Positions 6,823 through 10,697 of a stretch of DNA of 10,697 nucleotides are shown in pieces (positions within the stretch are counted from its first letter, which is position 1; each line of letters opens with the position of its first letter). The translations under genes were made by a program, and so were the position numbers. The notes under the pieces are model-generated. The model was not told the origin of the DNA, made no database searches, and worked only from the letters and a program-made list of their open reading frames with translations. Location of the stretch: contig MNZP01000023.1 of the NCBI GenBank assembly GCA_001873675.1, forward strand, positions 1-10,697. Reading direction: 5' to 3'. This DNA comes from Syntrophaceae bacterium CG2_30_49_12 (GTDB taxonomy: Bacteria > Desulfobacterota > Syntrophia > Syntrophales > CG2-30-49-12).

Positions 6823-6968
6823 GTAACTACTCAGGTTGTCAGGTTCACGGTTCACAGTTCACGGCTGGTTGCTTTGCGCTCTTCATATTTCTTGAGATAG
6901 TCAGTAATAGGAATCCATGATAAAAACCTTGAACCGTGAACCTCGGAACTTTGAACCTGAATAGTTAC
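6823..6968 (-). mobile_element. MITE-like element with diverged target duplication (copy 3)
   Basis: The 146-bp element starts GTAACTACTCAGGTT and ends AACCTGAATAGTTAC, oriented like copy 2 (A end left, B end right). The flanking 8-mers ACATTTTG (6815-6822) and ATATTTCG (6969-6976) agree at six of eight positions, consistent with an old target duplication. On the minus strand the core (about 6852-6922) encodes WIPITDYLKKYEERKATSREL then stop, the longest tail-type remnant among the copies, sharing KYEERK with copy 4. It lies between ribBA and ribH; the ribH Shine-Dalgarno GAGGAG (6981-6986) is just beyond the right flank. Confidence 0.86.
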
Positions 6969-6992
6969 ATATTTCGTTGAGAGGAGAAGATT

Positions 6993-7457
6993 ATGCCGGA
7001 GATCATAGAAGGAAAAATTATAGCCACAGGGATGAAGTTTGGCATCGTGGCCAGTCGTTTCAACGATTTTATCTGCGGAAGACTGATTGATGGCGCCATT
7101 GACGCCCTGACAAGAGCGGGGGCTGACGAAAAGGACATCCGTATCTATAAAGTTCCCGGCGCCTTCGAGTTGCCGCTCACGGCCAAGAAACTGGCTAAGA
7201 GCGGACGGTTCGACGCCTTGATCTGCCTCGGCGCTGTCATCAGGGGGGCTACACCCCATTTTGAGTACATCAGCGCCGAAGTCTCAAAGGGGATAGCTAA
7301 TGTGAGTTTAGAAATAGAGGTGCCCATTGCCTTCGGTGTATTGACCACCGATACCATTGAGCAGGCAATTGAAAGGGCGGGTACAAAAGCGGGAAACATG
7401 GGGTGGAACGCTGCGATATCGGCCATTGAGATGATTGATCTTTTTAGAAAATTATAG
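6993..7457 (+). CDS. ribH: 6,7-dimethyl-8-ribityllumazine synthase
   Basis: Condenses the RibBA-derived butanone phosphate with 5-amino-6-ribitylaminouracil to make lumazine, the substrate of riboflavin synthase; it normally assembles into icosahedral or pentameric shells. It has 154 residues, the standard length. Motifs in order: ASRFND at 20-25 (aromatic stacking residue Phe23), VPGAFELP at 54-61, GAVIRGATPHFEY at 80-92 with catalytic His89, and PIAFGVLTTDTIEQAIERAGTKAGN at 111-135 including Arg128. GAGGAG at 6981-6986 lies six bases before the ATG. The last base of its TAG stop is also the first base of mobile-element copy 4; the protein end (DLFRKL) is unchanged by the insertion. Confidence 0.98.
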   Translation: MPEIIEGKIIATGMKFGIVASRFNDFICGRLIDGAIDALTRAGADEKDIRIYKVPGAFELPLTAKKLAKSGRFDALICLGAVIRGATPHFEYISAEVSKGIANVSLEIEVPIAFGVLTTDTIEQAIERAGTKAGNMGWNAAISAIEMIDLFRKL

Positions 7458-7573
7458 CAACTACTCAGGTTCAAAGTTCCATGGTTCACGGTTCAAGGTT
7501 AGACTAATGAAATATGAAGAACGTAAGCCAACCCTTAACCGTGAACTGTGAACCTGACAACCTGAGCAGTTAC
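7457..7573 (+). mobile_element. MITE-like element inserted at the ribH stop codon, with 8-bp target duplication (copy 4)
   Basis: The 117-bp element starts GCAACTACTCAGGTT and ends AACCTGAGCAGTTAC. It lies in the opposite orientation to copies 2, 3 and 5: the CAGGTTCAAAGTTCC B end is on the left and the CTGACAACCTGAG A end on the right. A perfect 8-bp direct repeat, AAATTATA, flanks it at 7449-7456 and 7574-7581. The core from about 7501 encodes RLMKYEERKPTLNREL then stop on the + strand, the same tail seen on the minus strand in copies 2 and 3. The left duplication supplies the last ribH codons and the element supplies the G of its TAG stop. Confidence 0.9.
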
Positions 7574-7602
7574 AAATTATAAAGGTCAGGGCCAGAGGAA
7601 CA

Positions 7603-8049
7603 ATGCGTCAGAGAAGAAAGGCAAGAGAAGTCGCCTTAAAGGTTCTTTATGAGCTTGACATTTTAAATACAGACGTTAAAGAGGCGATTGAGCTTTTCTG
7701 GAACAATTTTGAGGCCCATAAAGGGGTCAGAGAATTTTCCTCTCTTTTGATAGAAGGTACCTGGGAAAATAGAGAGCAGATAGATAGTCTTATCAGCAGT
7801 TGCTCTGAAAACTGGTCAATCGCAAGGATGTCGAGGGTTGACAAAAGCATCCTCCGTATGGCTGTTTACGAGCTTCTGTACCGTAATGATATTCCCCCAA
7901 GGGTTACGCTCAACGAAGCGATCGACCTCGGCAAACTTTATGGTTCCGAGAATTCCGGCGCTTTTATCAATGGCATCCTTGATGCCCTGTATGCAAAATT
8001 GTGCCGGAAAGATCCGGCTCAAGATGTGTCGTCACCACAGCCACCGTAG
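7603..8049 (+). CDS. nusB: Transcription antitermination factor NusB
   Basis: RNA-binding antitermination factor that acts with NusE (S10) at boxA sequences, chiefly in rRNA transcription; 148 residues, close to the family norm. It opens with the basic MRQRRKAREVALKVLYELD, typical of NusB helix 1. The conserved WSIARMSRVDKSILRMAVYELLY segment (about 70-92) and the VTLNEAIDLGKLYGSENSGAFINGILDAL segment (about 101-129) follow. The last 15 residues (KDPAQDVSSPQPP) are a polar, probably disordered tail. Linkage to ribH is a common bacterial arrangement. GAGG at 7595-7598 lies close before the ATG. The gene converges on rng with only 13 bases between stop codons. Confidence 0.97.
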   Translation: MRQRRKAREVALKVLYELDILNTDVKEAIELFWNNFEAHKGVREFSSLLIEGTWENREQIDSLISSCSENWSIARMSRVDKSILRMAVYELLYRNDIPPRVTLNEAIDLGKLYGSENSGAFINGILDALYAKLCRKDPAQDVSSPQPP

Positions 8050-8062
8050 AATAAGGTGTGTT

Positions 8063-9880
8063 TCATACCGGTAGTTTACCTTCTTTTACTTCATCGTGGA
8101 CAACCAATGGGAGGTTCCCTATTTCTTCTTCCTCTTTTTGAGCAACCGTTTCGTCTGTTTCTTGAGAAGACATTTCTGTTTTCGATTCTATTGCTTTTTG
8201 ACCCGATTTCTTTCTTCTGTATCTGGGTCTCCAGTGTGACCTCTTCCTGGGTGATTCAATAGTTGTTTCCAGCAAGACGACGTTTTTTTGTGCTTGTTCA
8301 TCCGCCCCAACAACCTGGGGTAACGTATCCGTTACCGTTTCCATGGCGCCTTCTTCCGGTCTATCGGTTGTTTTTTCCTGATACTTCTCCTCTGCAGGTG
8401 TTTCCTGGGTAACATCTCTGGCGGTCTCTTTAATGTCCATCCCGTCCCATGCCATATCCGGGCTGCCCGATATATGAAGGGACATATTGTATAGAGTTTC
8501 AAGTTTAGAGATTTCGCTGCGCTTCTGATTTAGCAGATAATAGGCTACCTCATAGGGAAGGGTAACTTTAAGAGAAGAGGCAACCCCTTTTACCGCCTGC
8601 GATTCAATTTTTCTAAATGCGGAAATGGCCGTATATTCCAATGACGGCCTTACCCCGCTTCCCTTACAAAAAGGGCAAGTCGTATAACTGATCTCCTGGA
8701 TTGTTGACTGCTTCTTCTGTCTCGAAAGTTCAAGGATGCCAAACCTCGATATACGCGACAACTGTATCCTCGCCCTGTCTAAACTCAAAGCTTTTTTAAA
8801 GGTCTTCTCCACTTCCGCTTCATGTTTGCGATCCCTCATATCAATAAAATCAATGACGATCAAACCTCCCAGGTCTCGTAAACGAAGCTGTCTGGCAATC
8901 TCCTCGGCAGCTTCAAGGTTTGTCCTGAATGCTGTTTCCTCGACATTTCTTTTACCGGAAGCCCTTCCTGAGTTTACATCAATCGTGATCATAGCCTCTG
9001 TTGGATTGATAATGATATATCCGCCCGATTTCAGCCCTACCCGTTCCCTGTAAATGGCGCGAACCTGGTCTTCAAGCTGGTATCTGTCAAAGATAGGAGA
9101 CTTACCCTTATAGAGTTTGATCATTTTTACATTTCTGGGCGCCACGGCTTTACAATAGACCCTCATTTTTCTGAATGTTTCCAGGTCATCTACCAGAATT
9201 TCCTCGATCTCCGATGTAAAATAATCACGCAGGGAACGGATACCAAAATCGCTTTCCTGATAGATCAATGCGGGAGGGAAAGCGGTGTTTGCCCTCTTCT
9301 GGATTTCTTTCCACAACCTCAAAAGGTGCTGATAATCACGGGATAGTTCCTGTTTGGTTCTATTCATACCGGCGGTACGAACAATAAAGCCGATACCTTC
9401 CTCTATCTTGATCTGTTCCACAAGCGCCTTTAGCCGTTCGCGTTCTCCTTCATCTTCTATCTTTCGAGAGACGCCTCCGCCCTGCCTATTTGGCAGCAGG
9501 ACAAGGTACCGTCCTGGTAGGGATATGTAGCTGGTAAGCAGAGCTCCTTTATTTTCACTAACCTCTCTCAATGCCTGGACAAGAACTTCCTGTCCGGATT
9601 TGAGGGAGCACCTGCCATGGCCTTCTCTTCCATTTTGTTCTGTAAAATACTCAGAACTGACATCGTGCAGGGGCAGGAAACCGTCTCTGTTCCCGCCATA
9701 GCTTACAAAGGCTGCCTGGAGACCACGTTCGACCTTTAAAACGATGCCCTTGTAAATATTCCCCGTGATTGGGTCTTTGAAACCCATCTCGATATTAAAT
9801 TCTACTAACTTGCCATCATCCAAAACAGCCATACGCTTTTGTTCGCGGTGAACAGCATTGATCAGCATTTCCTTCTTCAT
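8063..9880 (-). CDS. rng: Ribonuclease G/E family endoribonuclease
   Basis: Single-strand-specific endoribonuclease of rRNA maturation and mRNA decay, 605 residues. The N-terminal S1 RNA-binding domain spans about 38-120 (GNIYKGIVLKVERGLQAAFVSYGGNRDGFLPL). Catalytic metal ligands Asp301 (MITIDVNSGRASG) and Asp344 (LIVIDFIDMRDRKH) are present, with the zinc-link Cys402-PF-Cys405. E. coli RNase G is about 489 residues; this protein has roughly 120 extra, low-complexity and mostly acidic, with a basic patch at 543-562 (KRSHWRPRYRRKK). That layout resembles a short RNase E-type scaffold tail. The start MKKEMLINAV at 9880 is chosen because AAGGA (9885-9889) precedes it. The frame stays open to 10039, but that part is mobile-element sequence. 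Confidence 0.93.
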   Translation of the reverse strand: MKKEMLINAVHREQKRMAVLDDGKLVEFNIEMGFKDPITGNIYKGIVLKVERGLQAAFVSYGGNRDGFLPLHDVSSEYFTEQNGREGHGRCSLKSGQEVLVQALREVSENKGALLTSYISLPGRYLVLLPNRQGGGVSRKIEDEGERERLKALVEQIKIEEGIGFIVRTAGMNRTKQELSRDYQHLLRLWKEIQKRANTAFPPALIYQESDFGIRSLRDYFTSEIEEILVDDLETFRKMRVYCKAVAPRNVKMIKLYKGKSPIFDRYQLEDQVRAIYRERVGLKSGGYIIINPTEAMITIDVNSGRASGKRNVEETAFRTNLEAAEEIARQLRLRDLGGLIVIDFIDMRDRKHEAEVEKTFKKALSLDRARIQLSRISRFGILELSRQKKQSTIQEISYTTCPFCKGSGVRPSLEYTAISAFRKIESQAVKGVASSLKVTLPYEVAYYLLNQKRSEISKLETLYNMSLHISGSPDMAWDGMDIKETARDVTQETPAEEKYQEKTTDRPEEGAMETVTDTLPQVVGADEQAQKNVVLLETTIESPRKRSHWRPRYRRKKSGQKAIESKTEMSSQETDETVAQKEEEEIGNLPLVVHDEVKEGKLPV

Positions 9881-9943
9881 AAGAATCCTTTTATGGTAAC
9901 TACTCAGGTTGTCAGGTTCACGGTTGGCTACTTTACCAGAGGC

Positions 9944-9968
9944 TGGTTCAATCATTCTGATTGAACCA
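9944..9968. repeat. Perfect 11-bp hairpin inside copy 5
   Basis: TGGTTCAATCA (9944-9954) and TGATTGAACCA (9958-9968) are exact reverse complements separated by TTC. No T-run follows on either strand. The other copies lack this hairpin, so it belongs to the extra internal sequence of copy 5. Confidence 0.8.
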
Positions 9969-9980
9969 TGAATTAACAGT

Positions 9981-10007
9981 CTGATGCAATCTGCAAGATT
10001 GCACCAG
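9981..10007. repeat. Second hairpin inside copy 5
   Basis: CTGATGCAATC (9981-9991) pairs with GATTGCACCAG (9997-10007), ten of eleven positions, around a TGCAA loop. It sits between the FEDIEA remnant and the hairpin at 9944-9968, in the part of the element where coding similarity is lost. Confidence 0.7.
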
Positions 10008-10013
10008 CAGAGA

Positions 10014-10040
10014 AGCCTCAATATCTTCAAACCGTTCAAT
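10014..10040 (-). pseudogene. Relic start of a four-helix-bundle (S23/IVP-type) gene
   Basis: Nine codons read IERFEDIEA, and the same frame continues SLLVQSCRLHQTVN to a stop inside the element. From memory, four-helix-bundle proteins of the 23S rRNA intervening-sequence family often open with a sequence close to IE.FEDIEAWQ.A. The rest of the roughly 120-residue gene is missing. I infer an internal deletion of a once longer element. The match is short, so the family call is tentative. Confidence 0.5.
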
Positions 10041-10098
10041 GCTCTCTAACCTTGAACCGTGAACCCCGGAACTTTGAACCTGAGTAGTTACAGTATTT

Positions 10099-10697
10099 TT
10101 ATATAAAGGCGGATACATCGCCCTTTCCAATTCTAATTATCTCGATCCTGTCATCAACAAGACTGATAACACTGGAGGGCTCCGGCGCCAATACGCCCCC
10201 GTCAATGATCAGATCCACGCAATGCCCAAATTTTTCCTTGATTTCGTAAGGATCACAGGGGATATCACCATTTGATTTTACACTGGTACTGATGATAGGC
10301 TGTCCCAGCTCTTTGACAAGGGCAAGGCAGATGCGATTATCCGGCACCCTGATGCCGGTGGTCTGTCTTTTTGGGAGAATTATTTTGGGGACAAGCCTTG
10401 ATGCGGGAAGTATGAAAGTATAGGGCCCCGGCAGAAAACGTCTCATGGTCTTATAGGCATAATCAGATACGAGAGCGTAGCGACTTATGTCCTTGAGGTC
10501 TGCGCAAACAAAACTTAAGGGCTGTTTTTTATCTCTTTTTTTTATTTCGTATATCTTTTCTATCCCTTTTTTATTGAACAGGTCACATCCCAGCCCGTAA
10601 ACTGTATCTGTTGGGTAGATAATGATACCGCCATCCCGCAATATATCAACGGCCTTTTTGATCAGCCGCTTCTGGGGATTCTCGCTATTAACAGACA
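10099..10697 (-). CDS. yciO: YciO/YrdC/Sua5-family protein (5' end at or just beyond window edge)
   Basis: Member of the threonylcarbamoyl-AMP synthase fold family; YrdC/Sua5 members make the tRNA t6A precursor, while the role of YciO-type members is less settled. From the window edge the frame reads SVNSENPQKRLIKKAVDILRD, then the nucleotide-binding IIIYPTDTVYGLGCDL. KKRDKKQPLSFV, LPGPYTFILPAS, ISTSVKSNGD, VDLIIDGG and the C-terminal GDVSAFI follow. The NPQ.RLI opening and the last two motifs fit YciO better than YrdC. About 198 residues are visible, close to E. coli YciO. The codon at the edge ends in TG, so the true start may be that codon or a little beyond; the internal TTG at 10641 would delete a conserved helix. 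It probably shares a transcript with rng. Confidence 0.87.
   Translation of the reverse strand, partial: SVNSENPQKRLIKKAVDILRDGGIIIYPTDTVYGLGCDLFNKKGIEKIYEIKKRDKKQPLSFVCADLKDISRYALVSDYAYKTMRRFLPGPYTFILPASRLVPKIILPKRQTTGIRVPDNRICLALVKELGQPIISTSVKSNGDIPCDPYEIKEKFGHCVDLIIDGGVLAPEPSSVISLVDDRIEIIRIGKGDVSAFI

Larger units (their letters stand above)
9896..10091 (-). mobile_element. MITE-like element carrying an N-terminal four-helix-bundle remnant (copy 5)
   Basis: The 196-bp element is the largest copy, starting GTAACTACTCAGGTT (A end) and ending AACCTGAGTAGTTAC (B end). No clear 8-bp duplication is seen: CTTTTATG precedes it and AGTATTTT follows. TTTTTATA at 10096-10103, four bases further out, matches the left flank at six of eight positions. 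On the minus strand, bases 10040-10014 encode IERFEDIEA, which resembles the characteristic opening of S23/four-helix-bundle proteins; the frame then degenerates and stops. Two hairpins lie inside (9944-9968 and 9981-10007). It sits between the YciO-like gene and rng, its edge 15 bases before the rng start. Confidence 0.85.

Noticed and set aside
6852..7259. 135-codon minus-strand frame running from ribH into copy 3
   Set aside because: Its upstream half is antisense to ribH; only the last 20 or so codons, inside the element, match the tails in other copies. Treated as an element relic, not a gene.
3790..7573. CRISPR-like array
   Set aside because: The repeated units are hundreds to thousands of bases apart, are separated by housekeeping genes and have inverted ends, so they are dispersed elements.
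8055..8069. Small stem (GGTGTG/CATACC) between the converging nusB and rng genes
   Set aside because: Six pairs including a G-U pair, and no T-run on either side. Too weak to call a bidirectional terminator.
9881..10039. N-terminal extension of the ribonuclease frame to 10039
   Set aside because: The extra 53 codons are mobile-element sequence. The start at 9880 has a proper Shine-Dalgarno and gives the family-typical N-terminus.
9896..10091. Diversity-generating retroelement, suggested by the four-helix-bundle relic (Avd proteins share that fold)
   Set aside because: No reverse transcriptase, template repeat or variable repeat is present in the window. The relic fits the S23-type family better.

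Overview
The window is a chromosomal housekeeping segment, probably from a Desulfobacterota (former Deltaproteobacteria, Syntrophales/Geobacter-like) bacterium. The main evidence is the gene order rpmF - acpP - fabF - rpiB - glyA - dCMP/cytidine deaminase - nrdR - ribE - ribBA - ribH - nusB, which I recognise from that group. I assigned this from memory of synteny and protein features, not from a search.

Layout. On the + strand: ribosomal protein L32 (106-291), acyl carrier protein (392-628), beta-ketoacyl-ACP synthase II (717-1958), ribose-5-phosphate isomerase B (1962-2423), serine hydroxymethyltransferase (2492-3739), a dCMP deaminase family enzyme (3926-4414), the NrdR repressor (4411-4884), riboflavin synthase (4891-5538), bifunctional RibBA (5574-6776), lumazine synthase (6993-7457) and NusB (7603-8049). 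On the - strand, convergent with NusB: a YciO/YrdC-family protein cut by the window edge (10099-10697), then a ribonuclease G/E with a long charged tail (8063-9880). All proteins look intact, with their catalytic residues present. The + genes cover fatty-acid elongation, one-carbon and pentose metabolism, deoxynucleotide control and most of riboflavin synthesis. RibD is not in the cluster, nor are the plsX/fabD/fabG genes often found between rpmF and acpP.

The unusual content is between the genes. Four complete copies and one edge-truncated copy of a short element (117-196 bp) lie at 1-16, 3790-3910, 6823-6968, 7457-7573 and 9896-10091. Each complete copy has imperfect terminal inverted repeats with tips close to GTAACTACTCAGGTT. 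Two copies are flanked by perfect 8-bp direct repeats and a third by a 6/8 match, which is the signature of transposition. The two ends differ (an 'A' end and a 'B' end), so each copy has an orientation. Inside are short peptide-coding remnants: IERFEDIEA in one copy, and a KYEE(R/C)K-type tail in three. They resemble the start and, less surely, the end of the four-helix-bundle (S23 / 23S rRNA intervening-sequence) protein family. I infer that these are internally deleted, MITE-like derivatives of a mobile element that carried such a gene. Other small repeats lie between acpP and fabF, after glyA and after ribBA.

No tRNA, rRNA, CRISPR array, FMN riboswitch or convincing intrinsic terminator was seen. 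No stretch over 300 bp lacks a gene.
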